Shown in pieces: positions 1 through 7,931 of a DNA stretch of 22,033 bases. The notes beneath the pieces are model-generated. The model saw nothing but the letters and a program-made list of their open reading frames with translations, searched no databases and was not told the origin of the DNA. The stretch is taken from NCBI GenBank assembly GCA_016929205.1, contig JAFGJF010000689.1, forward strand, positions 1 through 22,033, given 5' to 3'. Numbering within the stretch: the first letter of the stretch is position 1; each line of letters opens with the position of its first letter. The position numbers and the translations under genes were made by a program. This stretch comes from Anaerolineae bacterium. GTDB lineage: Bacteria > Chloroflexota > Anaerolineae > JAFGEY01.

Positions 1-2
1 CT

Positions 3-2483
3 TTGTCCATCTTGCTCTACCGGCAGCGCAGAACCGACGCCGGGCACAATCTGTTCTCCTGGATGCGTGAACACTGGATCACGATTCTGACCGTCGAACT
101 TGTTTTTACCCTGGCCTTTGTGCTGTGGGTAGCGTACAAAATGGTTGATCCCAACATTGCGATCACTGAAAAGCCGATGGAATTTGCCTTTCTCAACGCC
201 ATTATGCGCAGCGACCGTTTTCCGGCCTACGATCCCTGGATGTCGGGCTATAGCATCAGCTATTACTATTTTGGCTACATCATGATCGCCACCTTGGCCA
301 AGTTTAGCGGCGTCCCGGCAAGCCTGGCCTTTAACCTGGGGACGGCCACACTGTTCGCCCTGACAGCCAGCGGCGCGTTCGGCGTAGCCTACAATCTGGT
401 ACACGTTGCCGCCCAGCGCCGCCGAGCCGAGACGGCTGTCCGTATGGCGATCGTCTATGGCATCATCGCCGTTCTGTTGATCCCTTTGGCCGGCAACCTT
501 GAGGGCGTGCTCGAATTCGCCCACGCCAACGGCATCGGCGTCAAGGGGAATGAACCGGGCAATGTCACCGGCCCCTTTTGGGAATGGATCGACGTCAAAA
601 ACCTGATCCGTAACGGCACGGTCAGCGAGACGTGGTACCCGACCGATGGTTGGTGGTGGTGGCGCGCTTCACGGGTGATCCACGACAAGGGGTTGACCGG
701 CAACGATATGGAAGTGATCGACGAATTTCCGGCTTTTAGCTTTTTGCTGGGCGATATGCACCCCCACGTCCTGGCCTACCCGTTCGTCTTTCTGTTGATC
801 GCCCTGGCGTTTAACCTGCTGCTGGTCAAGACAGCCTTGCCAGAAGCGATGTGGTGGCTGGTCTATCTCTGCCTGGGGGCGGTCGGCTTTCTCAACACCT
901 GGGACATGCCCTTTTACTTTTTTATCCTTGTCGTCGCCTATGGGCTGAACCGGTACTTTAATCCGGGTCTCGATTCCCAAACTTGGATCGAGCGGGCCAT
1001 CGCTGGCATAAGAAACCGGGTTTTTGCGAAAAACCCGGTTTCTATGCCGGTTTCAGAAACCGGCACTGACGCTGAGCCAGCATCCATACCCAGGCGATCG
1101 CCCTTTTGGCTGAACCAGGTGATCTATCGCGCGGTCGAACTCTTGCTGGCCAGCGTGCTCCTGTACTTGCCCTATTGGCTCTACGCCCGCCCCAAGGCCG
1201 GCACCGGCATTTTGCCCAACCTGTTCAACGTCTCGCGTTTTGCCCACCTCTTTTTGATGTTCGGCACTTTCTTCGTCGTCCTGGTCGTGTGGCTGGTCGT
1301 GGTCTTGGTTGGCTTGTGGCGCAAAGGCACCGTGACCCGGCGCTCGCTGCTTCGCCAGGGACTGCCGACCTGGGTGGGCACGATGCTCTTTTTCCCGCTG
1401 CTGCTGGCGCTGGTCCTGATCCCGGTCACGCTTTCGCCATCGATCCGCACCTATATTGATGACAATCTGGCCAACCCTCAGGTGCAGCAGTTTCTGGGAC
1501 CGCAAACGTTGGGCTCGCTGATCCAGATCAGCCTGCGCATTCGCCTGGGCCTGCTGCCCCAGCAGCTCAAAGAAATTCGTATGCCCGCCGGGCCGTGGAC
1601 ATTCCTGATCGTTTCGTTGATGATCGCCGCGATCCTGTTCTGGCTGGTGCGCACCACCTTTCCACGGTGGCTCAAACATTTCACCCGCACGTGGCATGCC
1701 GAACACGGCAACGAGATCGACGCTCCGCCGCAGAGCACGCTCTTTGTTATGCTGCTCGCTTTTACCGGTTTGATGCTGATTTTCAGCGTCGAGTTTGTCT
1801 ACCTGCGCGATGCGTTTGGCACGCGTATGAACACCGTTTTTAAATTCTACTTTCAAGCCTGGGCACTGCTGGGACTGACGGCAGCTTTCGGGATGTACGA
1901 CGTGCTGGAGGGCACGACTGGCGGTGGCGCAAAAGCAGTCGGCAGATCCCTTTTTGGACTGGTCTGCGCGCTGTTGATCTTTGGCGGGCTGTTGTACCCG
2001 CTGGGCATGAGCATCAACCGCACGGGCGGGTTTGCTGGCCCGGCGACGCTGGATGGCCTGGCCTTTGTGGCCCGCGAACAGCCCGAAGAATATGCGGCGG
2101 TACAGTGGCTGAACGAAAACGTGCCGGCGAACCCCGCCCATACACCGGGCCCGGTCATCGTGGAAATGGTGCGTGGCTCGTTTTCCTATGAATATGCGCG
2201 CATCTCGAGCCGTACGGGACTGCCGGCCGTGATGGGCTGGACGGGGCACGAAGGGCAGTGGCACGCCCTGCACGACGAGATCGCAGAGCGAGAGCAGGAC
2301 GTGAATACACTCTACAGCGGCAGCATTGCCGATGCCAAGCGCATCATGGACAAATACGACGTGACCTATGTTATCGTTGGCTACCTGGAGCGTGCCGAGT
2401 TTGGCAGTGCGGTGCAAAAATTCGATCGCTTTATGGACGTGGCGTTCCGAGAGGGTAACACGGTCATTTACAAAAGACAATAA
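3..2483 (+). CDS. DUF2298 (Chlor_Arch_YYY) family polytopic membrane protein, 5' partial
   Basis: Large integral membrane protein whose reading frame is open to the left edge, so the N-terminus is missing; the TTG at position 3 is probably an internal codon. About 826 residues are visible with many hydrophobic segments. The family-naming SYYYFGY motif is at about residue 87, followed by a WWWW aromatic run near 218-221 and the conserved acidic/His loop EFPAFSFLLGDMHPHV at about 241-256. These match the DUF2298/YYY family found in Chloroflexota and archaea, which is thought to be related to membrane glycosyltransferases; the substrate is unknown. The C-terminal 130 or so residues look soluble and extracytoplasmic. 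It is followed after 50 nt by a GT39-like gene and then by an Agl23-like gene, a typical arrangement for this family, suggesting a joint role in lipid-linked sugar transfer. An unusual palindromic element lies inside the coding region (1005-1065), encoding a hydrophilic loop. Family identity is secure; function is inferred. Confidence 0.9.
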   Translation: MSILLYRQRRTDAGHNLFSWMREHWITILTVELVFTLAFVLWVAYKMVDPNIAITEKPMEFAFLNAIMRSDRFPAYDPWMSGYSISYYYFGYIMIATLAKFSGVPASLAFNLGTATLFALTASGAFGVAYNLVHVAAQRRRAETAVRMAIVYGIIAVLLIPLAGNLEGVLEFAHANGIGVKGNEPGNVTGPFWEWIDVKNLIRNGTVSETWYPTDGWWWWRASRVIHDKGLTGNDMEVIDEFPAFSFLLGDMHPHVLAYPFVFLLIALAFNLLLVKTALPEAMWWLVYLCLGAVGFLNTWDMPFYFFILVVAYGLNRYFNPGLDSQTWIERAIAGIRNRVFAKNPVSMPVSETGTDAEPASIPRRSPFWLNQVIYRAVELLLASVLLYLPYWLYARPKAGTGILPNLFNVSRFAHLFLMFGTFFVVLVVWLVVVLVGLWRKGTVTRRSLLRQGLPTWVGTMLFFPLLLALVLIPVTLSPSIRTYIDDNLANPQVQQFLGPQTLGSLIQISLRIRLGLLPQQLKEIRMPAGPWTFLIVSLMIAAILFWLVRTTFPRWLKHFTRTWHAEHGNEIDAPPQSTLFVMLLAFTGLMLIFSVEFVYLRDAFGTRMNTVFKFYFQAWALLGLTAAFGMYDVLEGTTGGGAKAVGRSLFGLVCALLIFGGLLYPLGMSINRTGGFAGPATLDGLAFVAREQPEEYAAVQWLNENVPANPAHTPGPVIVEMVRGSFSYEYARISSRTGLPAVMGWTGHEGQWHALHDEIAEREQDVNTLYSGSIADAKRIMDKYDVTYVIVGYLERAEFGSAVQKFDRFMDVAFREGNTVIYKRQ
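1005..1065. repeat. Intragenic REP-like palindromic element (GAAACCGG units)
   Basis: A perfect 15-bp inverted repeat (AGAAACCGGGTTTTT at 1011-1025, its complement at 1029-1043) encloses a 3-nt loop, and the stem extends by GGCAT/ATGCC past one bulged A at 1010. It overlaps a second perfect palindrome, 10-bp arms 1045-1054 and 1056-1065 around a single A. The 8-mer GAAACCGG occurs four times in orientations +, -, -, +. The whole lies in frame within the DUF2298 gene, between membrane segments, without disrupting it. The form resembles REP/MITE-like palindromes that are dispersed in many genomes; that it is a dispersed repeat here is inference. Confidence 0.75.
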
Positions 2484-2533
2484 CAAATTTCGTCCTTTGC
2501 TATTTGCAATCTGATTTTGTGAGAGGATAGGAT

Positions 2534-4306
2534 ATGCAAGAAAGCAGTTCAACGAAGAAAAGAGACATTTTCCCCTCGGATGGTTTGTATCCGCGGTTGA
2601 CCATCGAGGTGGCGCTGTACGTCACGATCGCCTTGATCGCCTTGGTGCTGCGCCTGGGCGCGCTGGATGCCCGGTTGATGGAAACGCAGGAAGCGGCCAA
2701 CGCCTGGCAAGCCTGGCAGTTTGCCAGCGGTAGCGAACCGGCCGGGAGCTATAGTCCGGCGCTGCTGACCGGACAGGCACTGTTGTTCGCCCTGTTTGGT
2801 GCGAGCGACACAACCGCGCGGCTTTGGCCGGCATTGGCCGGCAGCGCGATGGTCCTGTTGCCCTACTTGGTGCGCACGCGGTTGGGACGCGTCGGAGCGT
2901 TGGCCACGTCACTGATCCTGGCCATCTCGCCCACATTGGTCTACAGTGCGCGCTATGGCGATGGCGCCACGTTGCTCATCGCCTGTATGCTGGGCACAAT
3001 GGTCCTTTGGCTATCCTACCAACAAACGAAAAAACCGGCCTATCTGTGGGCCATCGCCGTACTGGACGCCATCGCATTCCTGGCCGACCCACGGGTGATC
3101 AGCGTACTCATCGTGCAGGCACTGGCCTGGGTAGTAGAAAAAGGCCTGTTTGGACGCAACCTGTTTGAAGCGGATGCGGAACACCCCATCGATTGGAAAC
3201 GCTTTACACTCGTCCTGGGAAGCGCCCTGCTGCTCCTGGCTACGGCATTGGCCCTCAACGTGCGCGGACTGGGCACCTGGGCCGATTTTCCGGCGCAGTG
3301 GATTGCCCACCTGGCGCCCGTCGTCAACGGACAGTCGTGGACCTATCCACTCAGCGCGCTTTTGCTCTACGAACCGCTGCTGCTCGTCTTTGGCGCGATT
3401 GGGGCAATCGACCTGGTCATCCGCAAAGACGAGACGTCCATCCTGACCTGGATGGCAATTGGACTGGTCTTGGCGGCCCTGCTCTCCGGCGGGCGCAATG
3501 CGGGCGATGTGGCTCTGTTCTGCGCGCTGCTGGCCTTTCCTGCCGGCCGCGCGATCGACAACCTGGCAAGCAGCTGGCAAAAAGAAGCGCGCCTGGAACG
3601 TGAAGGGCTCTTTTTTTCTGTAGCCCTGGTGCTCATCGCTTACCTGGGCCTGGAGACGGCACTGTATGCGCGCGCGCTGTACATTGCGCGGCCCGAAGCG
3701 AACCAGTTTCTGTGGTTGTGGCTCCTGGCGATCACCTTGATCATTGTCCTGAGCGGTCTGTTTTTGGCCTGGTTTGGACCGTCTCCAGCCTGGCGGGCGG
3801 CGAGCGGCGTGTTGGTTGTGGTATTGTTGCTGATTGCGTTTTCGTCATCCGTTGAGCTGAATTTCCGGCGCGCGAACGACCCCCGCGAACCGCACGTGCA
3901 CACAGTAGCTTACGAAGGCATTCGAGACGCCTTGCGGGTCATGAGACAACTTGGCTCGCAGCGCGCAGGTTATCCAATCTCGATGCCGGTCACGGTCCAG
4001 GCCAGCCTGGGCCCGGTGTGGCGTTGGTACCTGCGCGATTGGGAGGACGTCACCTTTGTTGACACGTTGACAGAACAGGTGAGGACGCCTATGATCCTGA
4101 CCTCCTCTGAGCAAAAGAATCCTACTTTGGGCGATCAATATACCGGGCAAGACTTTGTGATCCGCAAGTGGTGGCAGCCAAACTTGTTGGCCGACAACGA
4201 TCGCCTGAGTTGGCTGCTGTACCGCAAGAGCATAACCTTTCCGATCAAGTTGGAAAGCGTGATCCTGTGGATCCAGGCACAAGATCAAGTAGCAACTACC
4301 GACTAG
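2534..4306 (+). CDS. GT39/PMT-like polytopic membrane protein, probable non-canonical glycosyltransferase
   Basis: A 590-residue protein with roughly a dozen hydrophobic segments and a soluble C-terminal tail (about 440-590). The N-terminal region resembles the ArnT/PMT-type fold of the neighbouring Agl23-like protein: a first membrane helix, a loop ending in an amphipathic NAWQAW segment, then LLFALFGASDTTARLWPALAG, closely parallel to the LFYFLFGTSDFTARISTATFG stretch next door. These families transfer sugars from polyprenyl-phosphate carriers on the outer face of the membrane. The catalytic Asp-Glu pair expected in the first external loop appears as Gln52-Glu53, so activity is uncertain. 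The start is supported by a purine-rich GAGAGG upstream. The gene sits 50 nt after the DUF2298 gene and 75 nt before the Agl23-like gene, presumably one operon. It may be a regulatory or structural partner of its neighbours rather than an enzyme. Confidence 0.8.
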   Translation: MQESSSTKKRDIFPSDGLYPRLTIEVALYVTIALIALVLRLGALDARLMETQEAANAWQAWQFASGSEPAGSYSPALLTGQALLFALFGASDTTARLWPALAGSAMVLLPYLVRTRLGRVGALATSLILAISPTLVYSARYGDGATLLIACMLGTMVLWLSYQQTKKPAYLWAIAVLDAIAFLADPRVISVLIVQALAWVVEKGLFGRNLFEADAEHPIDWKRFTLVLGSALLLLATALALNVRGLGTWADFPAQWIAHLAPVVNGQSWTYPLSALLLYEPLLLVFGAIGAIDLVIRKDETSILTWMAIGLVLAALLSGGRNAGDVALFCALLAFPAGRAIDNLASSWQKEARLEREGLFFSVALVLIAYLGLETALYARALYIARPEANQFLWLWLLAITLIIVLSGLFLAWFGPSPAWRAASGVLVVVLLLIAFSSSVELNFRRANDPREPHVHTVAYEGIRDALRVMRQLGSQRAGYPISMPVTVQASLGPVWRWYLRDWEDVTFVDTLTEQVRTPMILTSSEQKNPTLGDQYTGQDFVIRKWWQPNLLADNDRLSWLLYRKSITFPIKLESVILWIQAQDQVATTD

Positions 4307-4381
4307 AAAATGACAACGACGAATCGAAATACGGCATCGGCCGGTGTGTGATTTTTGAATGAAACAAGGTGGTGAAGGGAC

Positions 4382-7300
4382 ATGAACAAAACCGAATCAA
4401 GATCGAACCTGTTAGATACCTCCATTTTTGAGCGTTGGCACATCAATCTCGAAGTAGCGCTGTACATCCTGCTCGGGGTGATAGCGATAGCGGCCTGCTT
4501 TACCAACCTGGGTGCGCGCACGCAGAGCCACGATGAGAGCTTGCACGCGCTCTATTCGTGGAAACTATACGCCGGAGATGGCTACGAGCACAATCCGATG
4601 ATGCACGGGCCATTCCTGTTCCACATCAACGCGCTGTTTTACTTTTTGTTCGGGACGAGCGATTTCACGGCGCGCATATCAACCGCCACGTTTGGCGTGA
4701 TCCTGGTGCTGCTGCCGGCGCTGCTGCGCAAAGAACTGGGCCGGGTAGGTGCGTTGGTCGTCTCGGCCTTGACGCTGATCTCGCCCTCCACGTTGTACCA
4801 CGCACGCTATATCCGCAACGACATTTATATGATGGTCTGGGCCCTGCTGATGGCCATTGCCCTGTTCCGCTATATGGACTCGCGCCACCCCAAGTGGCTC
4901 TACCTCGGCGGGCTGGCGGTCACCCTTTCTTTGTGCACCAAGGAAACGGCCTACATCACCGGGTTCATTGGCCTTACGTTCGTAGTCATTCTGTTCGCCC
5001 AGCAGATGTTCAGCCAACAAATCTCGCGCGCCCTTTACATCGGCTGTACGGTGCTGCTCATCGCGTTGCTCGTCGCGCTGCTGGTCCTTAACGCCAGCAT
5101 GCCTGAAGACGTGACCGGAGAAAGCGCAGACAAGATCAAGAAAACAATCGAATTTTTGTTTTTACCGGTCGGGATCCTGATCTCACTCCTTTTGAGCTGG
5201 ACCCTGATCAAGCGTGACAAAAGGCTCAACAAGCCGCTAACGCTCGTGACTGCATACGTCGTGGCCATTGCCACTTTGGCTATTTGCTGCGCGGCAGTGG
5301 GCGGCTTTTTGTGGCTGCTTGTGGCCCAGTTGCCGGAAGGCATCCTGACGCCGCAGGTTTTCTTGATCCTGCAAGTCGTGGTCGCCGGCCTTGGTGCCAG
5401 CGCGGGCGGCTATGGCTGGTGGATACTGAAAGGCTATGCGCGTCAACGGGGATGGATCCCGGCCGAATTCAGCGACAAAGTGATGTACATCACCCTGGCG
5501 GTAGTCGTCATCCCCTTTGTGCTGCTCTATACCACCTTTTTCACCAACCCCAAAGGGCTGGGCAGCGGTACGGCCGGCGCGATCACGTACTGGCTGGCCC
5601 AACAAGAGGTCAAACGAGCGGGACAACCGTGGTTTTATTATTTCATCGTTGCCCCACTGTACGAGTTTTTGCCCATTGGGTTCGGACTGATTGCCATCGT
5701 CACCTATTTGGTTACGGGCAAGGTGAACCACCAGCACGAGTTGGACGCCCAGGAAGATAAAGAAGGTACGCCACTGCTGCCTTTTGTCGCTTACTGTGTG
5801 TACTGGACGCTGTCGGCGTGGGTGATTTATAGCTGGGCCGGCGAAAAGATGCCCTGGATGATGGTCCACGTCGTCCAGCCTATGATCGTGCTCACCGGAC
5901 GTTTCGTAAATGATGTCGTTGCCGGCATCGATTGGCGCGAGACGTGGCGCAAAGGTGGGCTGGTTCTGGCGCTGTTGGTGCCGATCATCTTGCTGGCGCT
6001 GGGCATGGTCCTCTTCCTGCCCCTCTTTGGGCAAGCGTTTGGCGGCGTGTCGATCAACGACATCAACGATACCGGCAAGTGGCTGTTTGCCCTGGTCACC
6101 GGCGGCGCGCTGCTTTTCGCAGCCTGGAAGATCCGGGATCGCATCGGTGCGGCCGCTACCTGGCGGGTGACGTTTGTCTCCATCCTGTTGTTGTTTTCCC
6201 TGCTGACCATCCGCTATGCCTGGATGGCCAGTTACATCAATTATGACACGGCCAAAGAGTTTCTGGTCTACGCCCACAGCACGCCCGACGTCAAACAGAC
6301 GGTCAGGGAACTACAAGAGATATCGCGCCGTTTGTATGGTGACGAGCGATCGATCAAATTTGCGTACAGTTCGGACGCGACATGGCCCTTTGAATGGTAT
6401 TTTGACACCAACTTTCCCAACCGGGTCTTTTATGGGCGCGATCCGAGCCGCGAATCGACCGATGTGCCCGTGCTGGTCGTGGGCAACGCCGAAATCTCGG
6501 CAACAGAGCCTTTCCTTGGCACAAAGTACTATCGTTTTGATCGTAAGCTGATCTGGTGGCCGCACCAGGATTACTATATGAACCTTTCACTGGCCATGCC
6601 AGCCGAAGAAAATCGCCAGGCAAACAAAAACTATTTCTTCCTGGATATGCAAGATCCCGAAAAACGGCGCCAATTCCTGGACGTGTTGTTCTATCGCAAA
6701 TACGAGCAGTCGCTGGCTGACTGGGAACCATCGCACAAGTTTGCCTTTTACGTGCGCAAAGACATCGCCGCCCAGTTGTGGGACTTTGGTGTCGCCCCTG
6801 CCGGGGCAGTAGACCTCGGTGAGAGCGAAGAGGCATACGAGCAGCGCAAGACGCCGATGAACGTCGTTTCAGTCTTTGGCATGCCGGGAACGGAAAGCGG
6901 GCAGTTTAACCAGCCGCGCAACGTGGCGGTTGGGCCGGACGGTTCGATCTATATCGCCGACAGCGGCAATAACCGCATTCAAAAACTCTCCAGCGACGGC
7001 CGGGCAATCACCTCCTGGGGACATGCGTGCAAGATGTACGAGAGTCTGGAAGGCTGCCAACAGCCCAACGGCGCAGGCGGCTTTTACGACCCCTGGGGCA
7101 TTGCTGTGGATGCTGATGGGTTTGTATACGTCGCCGACACGTGGAATCACCGCATCCAAAAGTTTACGTCGGACGGCGAATTTGTGACCATGTGGGGACA
7201 GTACGGCACGGTCGATTCGGCAAACGGCGGAATGGATCTGCTATGGGGGCCGAGGGACATCGCCATCGCGTCCGACAATACGGTGTACATCTCGGACACG

Positions 7301-7783
7301 GGCAACAAACGCATCCTGGTTTACACTGCCAACGGCGAATACGTCTCCCAGTGGGGCGGCAGAGGGATCAATAGTGGTGAGTTTGACGAACCGGTCGGCA
7401 TTGCCATTTCATCCGCCGCTTCTGCTGATCAAGAACGTACCTATGTCGTCGACACCTGGAATCAGCGCATCCAGGTGTTTAGTGGCAGCGAGCACTTTTT
7501 CACACAGAGCTGGGAGATCGATAGCTGGTATGGCCAATCGCTGGAGAACAAGCCGTACGTGGCCGTAGATCCAAACGGCCACGTCCTGGCTACCGATCCG
7601 GAAGGCGGCCGCGTGCTCATCTTTGATTCAGCCGGCAAGTTTCTGACTTCGTTGGGCCAGCACGAATCAGATGGACAAAGCTTGCTGCGGCCTACAGGCA
7701 TCGCCATCGATGCCGATGGCTACATCTATGTCGCCGATCCGCTGTCAAACTGGGTGTTCAAGCTCGCACCTTTTGCGCAATAA
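4382..7783 (+). CDS. Agl23-family (TIGR03663-like) membrane glycosyltransferase fused to six NHL repeats
   Basis: An 1133-residue two-part protein. Residues 1 to about 620 form a polytopic membrane domain of the TIGR03663/Agl23 type (PMT-like), with SHDES carrying the catalytic-type Asp51-Glu52 in the first external loop and the characteristic NPMMHGPFLFH segment and KETAY loop. Residues about 826-1133 hold six NHL repeats, for example FNQPRNVAVGPDGSIYIADS, FYDPWGIAVDADGFVYVADT and RPTGIAIDADGYIYVADP, which should fold as a six-bladed beta-propeller outside the membrane. A mixed soluble linker with Tyr/Trp-rich segments lies between. Known family role: linked to lipid-carried glycan handling and protein glycosylation; the propeller probably binds protein or sugar (inference). 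The start is preceded by a good GAAGGG ribosome site. It closes the first operon, since a strong hairpin terminator follows 37 nt after the stop. Confidence 0.88.
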   Translation: MNKTESRSNLLDTSIFERWHINLEVALYILLGVIAIAACFTNLGARTQSHDESLHALYSWKLYAGDGYEHNPMMHGPFLFHINALFYFLFGTSDFTARISTATFGVILVLLPALLRKELGRVGALVVSALTLISPSTLYHARYIRNDIYMMVWALLMAIALFRYMDSRHPKWLYLGGLAVTLSLCTKETAYITGFIGLTFVVILFAQQMFSQQISRALYIGCTVLLIALLVALLVLNASMPEDVTGESADKIKKTIEFLFLPVGILISLLLSWTLIKRDKRLNKPLTLVTAYVVAIATLAICCAAVGGFLWLLVAQLPEGILTPQVFLILQVVVAGLGASAGGYGWWILKGYARQRGWIPAEFSDKVMYITLAVVVIPFVLLYTTFFTNPKGLGSGTAGAITYWLAQQEVKRAGQPWFYYFIVAPLYEFLPIGFGLIAIVTYLVTGKVNHQHELDAQEDKEGTPLLPFVAYCVYWTLSAWVIYSWAGEKMPWMMVHVVQPMIVLTGRFVNDVVAGIDWRETWRKGGLVLALLVPIILLALGMVLFLPLFGQAFGGVSINDINDTGKWLFALVTGGALLFAAWKIRDRIGAAATWRVTFVSILLLFSLLTIRYAWMASYINYDTAKEFLVYAHSTPDVKQTVRELQEISRRLYGDERSIKFAYSSDATWPFEWYFDTNFPNRVFYGRDPSRESTDVPVLVVGNAEISATEPFLGTKYYRFDRKLIWWPHQDYYMNLSLAMPAEENRQANKNYFFLDMQDPEKRRQFLDVLFYRKYEQSLADWEPSHKFAFYVRKDIAAQLWDFGVAPAGAVDLGESEEAYEQRKTPMNVVSVFGMPGTESGQFNQPRNVAVGPDGSIYIADSGNNRIQKLSSDGRAITSWGHACKMYESLEGCQQPNGAGGFYDPWGIAVDADGFVYVADTWNHRIQKFTSDGEFVTMWGQYGTVDSANGGMDLLWGPRDIAIASDNTVYISDTGNKRILVYTANGEYVSQWGGRGINSGEFDEPVGIAISSAASADQERTYVVDTWNQRIQVFSGSEHFFTQSWEIDSWYGQSLENKPYVAVDPNGHVLATDPEGGRVLIFDSAGKFLTSLGQHESDGQSLLRPTGIAIDADGYIYVADPLSNWVFKLAPFAQ

Positions 7784-7819
7784 AGCCTGTTTCAAAACCG
7801 CCTTTGCGTATGGGAGATG

Positions 7820-7860
7820 ACGCTGGCACGATGCGTTTAGCGCATCGTGCCAGCGTTTTG
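7820..7860 (+). terminator. Rho-independent terminator after the glycosyltransferase operon
   Basis: A perfect 16-bp inverted repeat (ACGCTGGCACGATGCG at 7820-7835, complement at 7841-7856) encloses the loop TTTAG and ends in TTTT. It lies 37 nt after the Agl23-like stop and directly before the next promoter, so it separates the two operons. Confidence 0.88.
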
Positions 7861-7865
7861 CGCAT

Positions 7866-7893
7866 TTGCCAATCCTGTCAGGTGTGATACAAT
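7866..7893 (+). promoter_or_regulatory. Sigma-70-type promoter for the PA14/SucCD/OYE operon
   Basis: TTGCCA (7866-7871) and TACAAT (7888-7893) are separated by 16 bp, immediately after the terminator and 39 bp before the chosen ATG at 7932. Four of six bases match at -35 and five of six at -10. Transcription should start near 7900, which argues against longer start choices upstream. Confidence 0.55.
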
Positions 7894-7931
7894 GGCGATC
7901 CAGAGAGCCGAACTTGGTGAACCAGACCTGT

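Noticed and set aside
1053..2552. 499-residue minus-strand open frame opposite the DUF2298 gene
   Set aside because: Composition is low-complexity Gln/Asp/His-rich without domain features; it is a shadow of the strong plus-strand coding frame.
5237..6277. 346-residue minus-strand open frame opposite the Agl23-like gene
   Set aside because: Gln/Asp/His-rich shadow frame with no recognisable domain and no start signals.
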